Assembly: GCA_002436025.1 (NCBI GenBank)
Contig: DIXM01000017.1
Location: 22,499-86,498 of the forward strand
Reading direction: 5' to 3'
DNA from: a candidate division Hyd24-12 bacterium UBA6080
Lineage (GTDB): Bacteria > Fermentibacterota > Fermentibacteria > Fermentibacterales > JCC-6
DNA length: 64,000 bases
Shown here: positions 1 to 7,802 of the stretch, piece after piece
How the letters are laid out: every line of letters starts with the position of its first letter
How positions within the stretch are numbered: position 1 is the first letter of the stretch
Made by a program: the position numbers and the translations under genes
Notes under the pieces: generated by a model
What the model saw: only the letters and a program-made list of their open reading frames with translations
What the model was told of the DNA's origin: nothing
Database searches by the model: none

Positions 1-240
1 GCCGAATGGGGCGTGATGAACGACGAGCCGTACGAGGACAGGTACAGCGGAATGGTCTTCGACGTCTTTCGGGGAGACTCGCTGCTGGATCGGGTGTCGG
101 TGTGCAGGCACTGGTTCGACGAGGGGGAAGCCCTGTTCCCCGAGGCGGGAGACACAGTCCGGGTAAGGGAATTCGATTATCGGACCATGGTGCTGCCCTG
201 TCAGGGCTTCACAGTGTGGTACGATGATTTCATGGAGTAA
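1..240 (+). CDS. C-terminal part of an unknown protein (runs in from the left edge)
   Basis: An open frame enters from base 1 and stops at 238-240. The visible 79 residues are acidic and aromatic (ending VWYDDFME). Internal GTG/ATG codons near 13-18 have no ribosome-binding site, so this is read as the tail of a gene starting outside the window. No family was recognised. An 83-base gap separates it from the rightward cyclase-like gene. Seen: the frame and composition. Inferred: that it is partial. Confidence 0.5.
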   Translation, partial: AEWGVMNDEPYEDRYSGMVFDVFRGDSLLDRVSVCRHWFDEGEALFPEAGDTVRVREFDYRTMVLPCQGFTVWYDDFME

Positions 241-323
241 GTGCTGACCGCTGAACCCTGATCACCCCCCCGTCAGGCGTGTTTTACCCTTTGCGGGCGA
301 CTTCTCTGCGGCAATAATCGGGC

Positions 324-2825
324 ATGCCAACCTTCATGCTCACCGACATGGAATCATCCAGCGAGAAGTGGCAGGCTCACCCCGTGGCCATGGCCTCGGC
401 CCTGGTGCGGCACGACCTGCTCATCTCAAGACTTGTCGATCAGTTCGGCGGCAGGGTGGTGAAGCACACGGGAGACGGCTTCTTCGCCTGCTTCGAAGAG
501 GGCGATCCACTGGGGTGTGCCCTGGCCGTCCAGAAGGCGTTTGCCTCATCGGACTGGTCGGAGGTTGGCGGGCTTTCCATTCGCATCGGGATTCACTCTG
601 GCACGGCGGATGCCAGGGGCGGCGATTTCTTCGGCGCCGATGTCAACCTTGCGAGCCGTTTACTATCCGCTGCATGGGGAGGTCAGACCCTTCTTTCGCG
701 GGAAGCAGCAGAGGCTCTCACACTGCCCTGTGGGGCAACCCTGAAGGACCTGGGACCGCACCTGCTAAGAAGCTTTGAGACGGCGCGGAACATCTTCCAG
801 CTCTCCCACGAACAGGACACACGGCAGTCCTTCCCGCCTCCCATGGCCCGCAGAATCGGGGTGCTCAACCTGCCCTCGCAGGCAACCCCCCTTGTCGGCC
901 GTGAGAACGGGATCAGGTCGGTTTGCTCACTGGTGCTCGACCAGGGGAACCGCCTCGTGAGCGTCATCGGTTCGGGGGGAATGGGCAAGACCCGCCTTGC
1001 TGTAAGGGTTGCGGAAGAGGTGGTGGGCGAGTTCGCCAGCGGAGCCGTTTTCGTGCCGCTCGCACCGGTCGACAGGGGCGACCAGATAGTGACCGCCGTC
1101 GCATCCTCCCTTGCCCTCAAGCTGTCGGAACCCGAGAGCCCGTTCACTCTCCTGACCCGCTTTCTGAAGGACAGGGAGATGCTTCTCGTGCTGGACAACT
1201 TCGAGCACCTCACGGAAGATGCCGGCATTCTCACCGAACTCCTGGCAGAATGCCCGCTGGTAACCGTTCTCACGACATCCAGGGAGAGGCTGGGGCTGCC
1301 CGGAGAGACCTTGTTCGATCTGAAGGGGCTTTCCTGTCCACCTCCCGGCGACCCGGGTTCAATGGCGGTCTTTGGTGCGATCGAGCTTTTTCTGCAGAAG
1401 AGCAGGGCGGTCCTGCCCGGCTACTCCCCCTCCGGATCGGACATGAAGGCCATATCCGAACTGGTTTGCGTACTTGGTGGAATGCCCCTTGCAATAGAGC
1501 TTGCCGCAGGCTGGATCTGCCTGCTGCCCCCCGACTCGATCCTGAAGGAGACTGCCCGGAGCCTTGATTTTCTGTCTTCGGCAGGCCGGGGGGTGCCGGA
1601 GCGCCACAAAAGCCTGCGGGCGGTTTTCGAATACTCATGGACGCTTCTCTCACCAGAAGAGAAGCATGCCCTGACCCGCCTTGCCCTTTTCAGGGGCGAG
1701 TTCGACACGGCTTCGGCCATGGCCGTGGCTTCAGCCGGGCTGCCGGTTCTGAGGGGTCTTCTGGAAAAGTCCATGATTCAGTCCAGGGGGCCGCGAAGGT
1801 TCCAGGTACTGGAAGTCATCAGGCAGTACGCAGTTGAGAAGCTGTTCCAGTCCGATCCCGATGCCGAGGCAGCACTCGATGCCCACGCACTTCACTTCCT
1901 GTCGTGGATAGAAGGGGTGGGTGTTGACAGGCCCGGGCCGGGAAGGCACGGGGCGGTCATGGCGGCAAAGGCCTGTTCAGACGATCTTCGCGCGGCATGG
2001 CGCCGGGCGCTGGACAGAAAGCTTCACCGACCGCTGTTGAGAGCCGGGAAGGCCCTTTTCGAATACCTCGACGCCATCTGTGCCTACCCCGACGGCGAGG
2101 AGGTCTTCAGCCGCCTGGCGGAGCTGGCCGGCACTGCGGCTGATGCTTCCGGGGATGACCTTGGCCCTGTGCTCTGCTGGCTCGGGTGGATGCTGAACCG
2201 CAGGGCGAAGTACGACGAAGCCGACAGGGTTCTGGAAGATGCCCTGAATCTCCTTGAACCCGGGGATTTCCATGCGGAAACGAGCCGAGCCTTCTGCGGC
2301 AAAGGGCTGATCGCCTACTCCCGGGAGAAGTCCGAAATGATACTGGACGCCTTCGAAAAGGCACACCACCATGCCCTGATCTCGGGCGACCCCGGCATGA
2401 TGGCGCTGGCAGAGACCGGGATAGGCCTTGGATGCTACATCAAGGGTGAGATGGCAGACGCTGCGGCGCACTTCCGCAAGGCCATTGCATTGTATGAGGC
2501 ATGCGGCGATTCCATGAACCACCCCCTGGCGTACACCAACCTGGCTTTCGCAGTGATGGGGATGGACCGCTACGACGAGGCCCTCGGGCTGATAAACACA
2601 AGCATAGAGCTGTCCGAGGCGCTTGACGACAGCTTCAGCATGGGCAGCGCCATGAGGGCCATGGGCTCGCTGGAACTGGGCCTTGGAAGGCCGGGAGAGG
2701 CTGCGGCCTGTCTGCACCGCAGCATAGACCTCTATGACAGTATCGGCTACGAATTCGGTGTCAGGATGAGCAGGGCTGTCCTTCAGAAGATGATCGGCGA
2801 TGAGCCTTCAGCTGGTACCTGTTAA
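324..2825 (+). CDS. Class III nucleotide cyclase fused to STAND-type ATPase and TPR repeats
   Basis: An 833-residue signalling protein. Residues 1-165 form a class III adenylate/guanylate cyclase domain. Both metal-binding aspartates are visible (Asp8 in LTDM, Asp51 in HTGDGF), as are the transition-state pair Asn108 and Arg112 (VNLASR). Lys47 and Asp101 occupy the positions that select adenine, so cAMP is the more likely product. Residues about 185-500 form a LuxR/AfsR-like NTPase with P-loop GSGGMGKT, Walker-B-like LLVLDNFEHL and sensor TTSRERL. The rest is helical TPR repeats for protein or ligand sensing. It overlaps the convergent HD gene by four bases at the stops. The start lies just before the cyclase core, as is usual for the family, although the ribosome-binding site is weak. 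The fold assignment is secure; the signal and the cellular role are not. Confidence 0.88.
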   Translation: MPTFMLTDMESSSEKWQAHPVAMASALVRHDLLISRLVDQFGGRVVKHTGDGFFACFEEGDPLGCALAVQKAFASSDWSEVGGLSIRIGIHSGTADARGGDFFGADVNLASRLLSAAWGGQTLLSREAAEALTLPCGATLKDLGPHLLRSFETARNIFQLSHEQDTRQSFPPPMARRIGVLNLPSQATPLVGRENGIRSVCSLVLDQGNRLVSVIGSGGMGKTRLAVRVAEEVVGEFASGAVFVPLAPVDRGDQIVTAVASSLALKLSEPESPFTLLTRFLKDREMLLVLDNFEHLTEDAGILTELLAECPLVTVLTTSRERLGLPGETLFDLKGLSCPPPGDPGSMAVFGAIELFLQKSRAVLPGYSPSGSDMKAISELVCVLGGMPLAIELAAGWICLLPPDSILKETARSLDFLSSAGRGVPERHKSLRAVFEYSWTLLSPEEKHALTRLALFRGEFDTASAMAVASAGLPVLRGLLEKSMIQSRGPRRFQVLEVIRQYAVEKLFQSDPDAEAALDAHALHFLSWIEGVGVDRPGPGRHGAVMAAKACSDDLRAAWRRALDRKLHRPLLRAGKALFEYLDAICAYPDGEEVFSRLAELAGTAADASGDDLGPVLCWLGWMLNRRAKYDEADRVLEDALNLLEPGDFHAETSRAFCGKGLIAYSREKSEMILDAFEKAHHHALISGDPGMMALAETGIGLGCYIKGEMADAAAHFRKAIALYEACGDSMNHPLAYTNLAFAVMGMDRYDEALGLINTSIELSEALDDSFSMGSAMRAMGSLELGLGRPGEAAACLHRSIDLYDSIGYEFGVRMSRAVLQKMIGDEPSAGTC

Positions 2826-3625
2826 ATGTACTGAAGCAGGTTCCCGCCCTTTTTTCCCGCGAGCAGTTCGATGTGGGGTTTCACGGGGCTTGCCTTGATC
2901 TTCGGGAACAGCACCTGTTCGACCTGAAAGAAGCCTGCGTTCTCGCTCATGGTGATGAGTATCCTTATGGGGCGGGACTCGCCCTTCTCAATGACCACTT
3001 TCTCGACCGCGGAGGCCGAGTATCTGTGGATGTCGCCCACCTGGGGACCGGGAGAGATCATCCCGGGGATGCGTGACCGGCCGTGCTCCATGTCGCAGCC
3101 GTCTCCGATGAGCACAAGACCGGCCTCCAGCGACGACACCCGCCTGTGGGTCATGTGTCCGGCAATCCCTTCCATCACCGTCGAGGTGATGGCGAACCTC
3201 CTTCGCAGCGAGTCCGGATAGTGCCGCAGAAGGATCCTGTCGATAATGGGTTTTGCAAGAAGGAGGGCATGCTCTTCGTGACCGTCCCTCTCCACTGCCA
3301 TGCCAACGTCGTGGAGCATTGCGGCCAGAAAAACGGCAACCCTGCTGTCGTCAGCCGAAAGACCCGACTCGGTCTCGAGGTTCAGCCTGACGCCGTTTTC
3401 CACAAGGAGGTCCAGCATCTTCAGCGAGTTCATGGCGGCTATCCGCATGTGAACCGGTCCGTGGTCGTTCATGTTGAGCCGCATGATTGACACCACGTTG
3501 GCGTAGTCCTGCATGGCCAGTATCTCTTCGTCGCCGAAAACACTCTCCGCGACGCTTCCCGGAACGCCCGAAAGGCTCTTTAGAATCCGCCTTTCCAGCT
3601 CTTCCCTCTTGTGGTTCCTTATCAC
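2822..3625 (-). CDS. HD-domain metal-dependent phosphohydrolase
   Basis: A protein of about 267 residues with an HD domain. His55/His59 lie in NDHGPVH, the catalytic pair is His105-Asp106 (MLHDVGM), further ligands are in IAGHMTH (157-160), and GDGCDMEHGR lies near 174-182. The pattern resembles the HD phosphohydrolases related to the RNase Y HD domain (COG3294-like). The substrate is unknown. The frame stays open to 4012 but would then cover the divergent gene. A GGAGGG directly abuts an ATG at 3631, too close to serve it, and sits seven bases before a GTG at 3625, so that GTG is preferred. It shares a short intergenic region with the divergent gene at 3767. Confidence 0.75.
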   Translation of the reverse strand: MIRNHKREELERRILKSLSGVPGSVAESVFGDEEILAMQDYANVVSIMRLNMNDHGPVHMRIAAMNSLKMLDLLVENGVRLNLETESGLSADDSRVAVFLAAMLHDVGMAVERDGHEEHALLLAKPIIDRILLRHYPDSLRRRFAITSTVMEGIAGHMTHRRVSSLEAGLVLIGDGCDMEHGRSRIPGMISPGPQVGDIHRYSASAVEKVVIEKGESRPIRILITMSENAGFFQVEQVLFPKIKASPVKPHIELLAGKKGGNLLQYI

Positions 3626-3766
3626 CGGCATCCCTCCGTTCGGTACCGGCCTAACATGCACCGCGCCGGTAACGGGCGGCCATACCGGCCTATTGCCATT
3701 TTGCTCCGCATGCGGGATTGTTCCCACTGCGCATTGTGTTTCAGATTTGCCTGAAAGGGAGGAAGG

Positions 3767-4549
3767 ATGCCCGCCTGGAGGCCAGCCGCAGTCTCGAAGG
3801 AAGAGTTCATCCAGTATGCGTGTACTGATGACTATGTGCCGTCGCTCACCACGAGCCCGCCGGGGGGTGGCCCCAACCCCAATCTGCTCTGCTTTATCAA
3901 TTCCGGGGGGCTTCTGGGGAAGGGCGTCTGCTGGTGGCATTCCAGGTTCACCCGCAACGCCCTGTACCTTGCCTACTTCGTCCCGGAGCGTCACCGGGCC
4001 AACAAAAACCATGCCCTTGAGATAATCCGCTCACTGATGCGTGCCGACCGGGTTGTCGCGATCCCGGGTTACTCGAACCTCAGGGATTTCTCGGGTGACC
4101 GCCGGGGCGAGATCCAGAAGCTTCTGGAATGGCGGCAGATATTCGAGGGGGTGGTTCAGTTCGCGTGGATCAACGGGCTCGCGGGCTTTTCAAAGGTTTC
4201 ACCGGAGAAGCTCAAGGCGAAAATGGACGCGCTGCACACCGAGACCTCCTCGAAAGGCGCCGCATATGTCAAGTTCCAGACACCCGGGCTGGACGCCCAT
4301 GCGCTTATCGTCACGGGAACCGACCCGGCTCCGGACGGAGGCTACACCGTCCGATACCTTGACAGCAACCTTCGCCTCGAGGCCGAGCTTGCGTACAGGT
4401 ACGGCGAGAGGCAGTTGAAACTCGAAACAGGCTCGGTGGGAGTGCCGCACCTTCAACGGTCCGGCGAACTGGTCCGGATGAGGAAGGCTGTACAGCGCTT
4501 CATCGAGACGAACTCGAAGAAGACGGCCTACGATGAAGGCGACCGATAA
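3767..4549 (+). CDS. Unknown cytoplasmic protein, possible papain-fold cysteine peptidase
   Basis: A 260-residue protein with a strong ribosome-binding site (GGGAGG) before the ATG and no signal peptide or membrane segment. No family was recognised with certainty. Three spaced motifs resemble the papain-like order Cys-His-Asp/Asn: Gly-Lys-Gly-Val-Cys55-Trp-Trp followed by a helix-like segment, then Asp-Ala-His178-Ala-Leu-Ile-Val at the start of a strand, then Tyr-Leu-Asp199-Ser-Asn201. This motif reading is inference; no homologue was checked. It is transcribed divergently from the HD phosphohydrolase and converges on the Spo0M-like gene. It could equally be a transglutaminase-like or an inactive member of the fold. 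Confidence 0.6.
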   Translation: MPAWRPAAVSKEEFIQYACTDDYVPSLTTSPPGGGPNPNLLCFINSGGLLGKGVCWWHSRFTRNALYLAYFVPERHRANKNHALEIIRSLMRADRVVAIPGYSNLRDFSGDRRGEIQKLLEWRQIFEGVVQFAWINGLAGFSKVSPEKLKAKMDALHTETSSKGAAYVKFQTPGLDAHALIVTGTDPAPDGGYTVRYLDSNLRLEAELAYRYGERQLKLETGSVGVPHLQRSGELVRMRKAVQRFIETNSKKTAYDEGDR

Positions 4550-4583
4550 CTGGCTACGGTCCGGCCTCGCGCCTTGTCTTCAG

Positions 4584-5060
4584 CTACTCCGGACGGATCG
4601 TCTTGGTGTCTGTAGGGTCAAGCGCCACGCCCTCGAGGTCAACGCTGACATTTATCCTGTAGTCGGACTTCTCGCTGGAGGCGAACACCGCAGCCTTGCC
4701 CAGAGCGCCCAGCACGCCGTCCTTCTGAGCCATGGCCTGATTGCTCGAGAGTTTCATGGAGAAGGGCAGTGAGAACTCGACTTCCCGGACTTCCGCGTCC
4801 TTGAGTTCGAAGGGTATCTTTTCGAAGAGAACAACCTCCCCAAGCTTGTACTCCTTCACCTTTTTGTCCTCACCCCTGCCGGTCGTGTAGGTCTCGAACA
4901 TGCGCACGATGACCGACTTTACCTTCTGGGGGCTCTTGGCGGTGATGGTCAACTTGCCGTTGATGTTTTCCCCGTCCTTTTTGAAGAACGGAGGAACATC
5001 CAGTTCAACCGAAGCGGTTCCGATGCCGAGGCCCTGCTTGATCTTGCCGAAGAATGACAC
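4584..5060 (-). CDS. Spo0M-like (arrestin-fold) sporulation-control family protein
   Basis: 158 residues from a GTG at 5060, chosen because the predicted N-terminus MSFFGKIKQGLGIG matches the characteristic start of Spo0M family proteins and an AAAGG lies upstream. An ATG nine codons earlier has no ribosome-binding site. The sequence then shows the beta-rich, arrestin-like pattern (ASVELDVP, GKLTITAKSPQKVKSVIVRMFE). It is shorter than Bacillus Spo0M (about 250 residues), so it may hold mainly the N-terminal arrestin sandwich. In non-sporulating bacteria the role is unclear, with cytoskeleton-associated functions proposed. It stands alone between convergent and divergent neighbours. Confidence 0.72.
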   Translation of the reverse strand: MSFFGKIKQGLGIGTASVELDVPPFFKKDGENINGKLTITAKSPQKVKSVIVRMFETYTTGRGEDKKVKEYKLGEVVLFEKIPFELKDAEVREVEFSLPFSMKLSSNQAMAQKDGVLGALGKAAVFASSEKSDYRINVSVDLEGVALDPTDTKTIRPE

Positions 5061-5120
5061 TTTGGGTCCGCCTTTCCGTGAATACATCGGGAGTTGTGGA
5101 GAACTTCAAAACATACACAA

Positions 5121-5156
5121 GCCCCCGGCTTTCGCAACAAACCGGGTACCGGGGGC
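5121..5156. other. Stem-loop in a divergent intergenic region
   Basis: An 8-bp perfect inverted repeat, GCCCCCGG at 5121-5128 and CCGGGGGC at 5149-5156, with a 20-base loop. It lies between the start of the Spo0M-like gene and the start of the DUF3160 gene. It could be an operator or a leader structure. No consensus promoter hexamers were found with good spacing. Confidence 0.3.
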
Positions 5157-5255
5157 CTGAACCCTGACTCCCGTGTTGCTTATGTTCATAACAATCGGTT
5201 CGCATCGGGAATAACGGGATCTCTATGCTGTAACACCACAGGAAGGGAGAAATCC

Positions 5256-7460
5256 ATGAATCACAGGTTTCCGGCCCTGACGGGCCTTCTTGTCGCAACA
5301 GCATGTCTCGGGGGGAACGACACCCCCATCACCGCCAGGGGTATCCCCTCGGGCGGCGACCTGGTCTTTCCGGAGGGAGTGGAGATGGCATCGTCCTTCG
5401 CAGAAGAATTCTATGTCCCGGTACAATCCTCGGTGGACCCGGCGATGCCATCCATGGGACTGCCGCTTGACCCCGCCAGGGTGTTCAATCTTGGGCGTCT
5501 GCTTCAAAACACCGGTCTAGAGGAGGTTCCGGCGAGCCTTGTTGAAAACGGCTTCGTGGTGTTCACGCCGTTCTACGCAACGGACAACCCGGTCAGCGCT
5601 TTCGAAACCGTCGCCGCCTTCGACCAGCCCGTCTTCGTCTCCGCGGGCATACCCCTCCACATGCTTCACATCTTCTTCGACCAGATACTTCAGCAGGTCG
5701 AGCAGGACCATCTTGCCCACGACCTCCATGTCCTGTGCGAATCGCTGTACCAGGCCAACATCGACAGGGGCGCCAGCCTGGGCGCGGCTTACTTTGCGGT
5801 TCCGCTGGCCCTTCTGGACCCCGGCTTCGTGCCCGACCCCTCGATCGCGGACGAGGTGGCACGGGAGCTTGAACTGATCGACGCCCACGCTGGGTTCGAG
5901 GAGAGCCCTGTCTTCGGCTACCTCGAGGACTACTCGCAGTACGTTCCAAGGGGGCACTACACTGCAAGCCCCGACCTCGAGCGCTACTTCAGGTCGATGA
6001 TGTGGCTGGGGAGGCTCACGCTCCTGTTGAACGGGGGCGAACCCCACGGCCCGCAGAGCGCTTTCCTGGTTTCCGAGGAAGACGCACTGGCAATGACCGC
6101 ATGCGCCGTGATGACGGTGAGCGACCTTGAAACGATAAGGTCCGGGGATGAGCGCCTTCTGGACATATGGGCCAGGATCTACGAGATCACGGCCTTCTTT
6201 GCCGGTTTCGCCGACGACCTTTCGGTGCCCGAGTACGCCGTGGCCGCCACGGAACTCGAGGGTTCTGAGACAACGGTGGACATCGTGTGGAGCACAGGCT
6301 TCTACCAGGCCTTCAGGGAACTTGTGAACACGTCATTTGCCGGACCCTCCATCTACAGCGGCACGGGTGGGTTGGTCTCCATGCCCGACGACCAGGGTGA
6401 GTTCGACCCTGGCGACCTGGCGGGGGCTTTCGCAACCACCACGGGGTTCAGGTTCCTGGGGCAAAGGTATACGCCTGACAGCGAGATACTGGGCAAACTG
6501 GTCTTCCCCGCCGTGGGCGCCACGGCTTCAGGGGGGCAGCGCTTCATGCCCACAGGTCTGGACGTGGCTGCCGCCTTCGGAAGCAGCGCAGCCCGAAGCA
6601 TCCTCGAAAGCAATGGCGATTTCGAGTATGCGAACTACGGTGATTCACTGGCTGCAATGACTGCCATGGTTGAAGCCTATGGTCCCGGGGATTGGCACAC
6701 CACCCTTTACATGTCATGGCTTCATTGCATCTACCTTCTGCAGAAGGACAGGGGCGAGGGCTACCCCGACTTCATGCGCACCGACGCATGGGAGGCGCAC
6801 ACCCTCTCGAACTTCCTGGCCTCGTGGGCCATGCTCCGTCACGACACCATCCTTTACGCCAAGCAGAGTTACACCATGGAGGCGGGCTGCGCGCCGAACT
6901 TCGACGAACCCGTTCCATCCGCGGGTTTCGTGGAACCGGTGCCTGAAGTCTACGGGGAACTCACGGCCACACTTGAGATGGCAAGAAGGGGGCTCGAGCA
7001 CTACGGCCTTGTGGACGATGCCCTTACAACAAGGTTCGACAACGCAGTGAGCATCACCGAAAGGCTGCGGACCATAGCCGAAACGCAGTTGAAGGGCGAA
7101 GCCATCACAACTGATGACGCCGATTTCCTGAAGGGCTTCGCGTCCCGGCTCGAGAGCGCCATAGCCTGGGGCGGCGAAACATCCGAGGGGCTCGAGACGA
7201 CCCTTATCGCCGACGTTCACACCGACCAGAACTCGGGGTCGGTTCTCGAAGTGGCTTCGGGCGATCTGGACTTCTGCATAGTCGCCTACATGAGGCCGGA
7301 CGGTCATGTGGAGGCAGCGATAGGCCCCGTGCTCAGCTACTACGAGTTCACGCACCCCATGGCGGACAGGCTCACCGATGAAGCGTGGCGGGAGATGCTC
7401 CGTGGACCCGAAGCGCCCGAGCGCCCCTCCTGGACCGGGGCTTTCATCGCGAATCCGTAA
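5256..7460 (+). CDS. Secreted DUF3160 family protein, probable lipoprotein
   Basis: 734 residues. The start is the ATG at 5256, preceded by GGAAGGGAG; an upstream extension of the frame lacks a ribosome-binding site. The N-terminus MNHRFPALTGLLVATAC looks like a lipoprotein signal with Cys17 as lipid anchor. DUF3160 hallmarks are present: a central PVFVSAGIPLHMLHIFFDQIL segment, a MRTDAWEAHTLSNF plus LRHDTILYAKQSY segment, and the C-terminal LDFCIVAYM...GPVLSYYEFTHP block ending in LTDEAWREML. The family is common in FCB and related candidate phyla and has no known biochemical activity. A palindromic element begins six bases after the stop codon. Confidence 0.82.
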   Translation: MNHRFPALTGLLVATACLGGNDTPITARGIPSGGDLVFPEGVEMASSFAEEFYVPVQSSVDPAMPSMGLPLDPARVFNLGRLLQNTGLEEVPASLVENGFVVFTPFYATDNPVSAFETVAAFDQPVFVSAGIPLHMLHIFFDQILQQVEQDHLAHDLHVLCESLYQANIDRGASLGAAYFAVPLALLDPGFVPDPSIADEVARELELIDAHAGFEESPVFGYLEDYSQYVPRGHYTASPDLERYFRSMMWLGRLTLLLNGGEPHGPQSAFLVSEEDALAMTACAVMTVSDLETIRSGDERLLDIWARIYEITAFFAGFADDLSVPEYAVAATELEGSETTVDIVWSTGFYQAFRELVNTSFAGPSIYSGTGGLVSMPDDQGEFDPGDLAGAFATTTGFRFLGQRYTPDSEILGKLVFPAVGATASGGQRFMPTGLDVAAAFGSSAARSILESNGDFEYANYGDSLAAMTAMVEAYGPGDWHTTLYMSWLHCIYLLQKDRGEGYPDFMRTDAWEAHTLSNFLASWAMLRHDTILYAKQSYTMEAGCAPNFDEPVPSAGFVEPVPEVYGELTATLEMARRGLEHYGLVDDALTTRFDNAVSITERLRTIAETQLKGEAITTDDADFLKGFASRLESAIAWGGETSEGLETTLIADVHTDQNSGSVLEVASGDLDFCIVAYMRPDGHVEAAIGPVLSYYEFTHPMADRLTDEAWREMLRGPEAPERPSWTGAFIANP

Positions 7461-7466
7461 TCGTGA

Positions 7467-7626
7467 TTGGGGGACACAATACAAAATTACGTTGAGAGGT
7501 AAGAGGCGATTTTAATAATGTTCAAGTTGGTGTTTATCTTTGCGCAAAAGTTCAAAGATAGTCTTTAACATTATTGAAATAATAGAACCCGTGTTTTCAA
7601 CATGATTTAGTATTGTGTCCCCCCAA
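7467..7626. repeat. Long palindromic element, copy 1 (MITE/REP-like)
   Basis: A 160-base element ending in near-perfect terminal inverted repeats: TTGGGGGACACAATAC on the left, and the complement of GTATTGTGTCCCCCCAA on the right. Inner arms also pair (TTTTAATAATGTT with AACATTATTGAAA; TATCTTTG with CAAAGATA), so nearly the whole element can fold into one hairpin. It is clearly AT-richer than its surroundings and has no coding capacity. A second copy lies at 9982-10144. It starts six bases after the DUF3160 stop codon and may act as a transcript end. Confidence 0.85.
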
Positions 7627-7802
7627 TTTCCACTTTCGTAACGCCTGCCCGTTGCAGCCCGTCCTTGAGACAGCGGCAGTGTTTTGGATGAATCTTGACA
7701 ATCCATCTTTTAACACTATTTTGCCGCAGGACCAAACGGTCCCGGGATTAGAAAGCTTCTTTACAGGTGTTGAGACTACGCTTTTCGAGAAGGGGGTGCC
7801 CG
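7627..7802 (+). other. Non-coding leader between the palindromic element and a DUF5916 gene
   Basis: About 176 bases with no gene. It contains a candidate promoter at 7695-7722 and the ribosome-binding site AAGGGGG just before 7803. Nothing else was recognised. Confidence 0.5.
7695..7722 (+). promoter_or_regulatory. Candidate sigma-70 promoter for the DUF5916 gene
   Basis: A consensus -35 TTGACA (7695-7700), 16 bases, then TATTTT (7717-7722, two mismatches to TATAAT). It lies about 80 bases upstream of the start codon in a local AT-rich patch between the palindromic element and the gene. Confidence 0.45.

Noticed and set aside
3626..4012. N-terminal extension of the HD protein
   Set aside because: The extension would cover the start of the divergent gene at 3767, has no domain, and a well-spaced ribosome-binding site supports the start at 3625.
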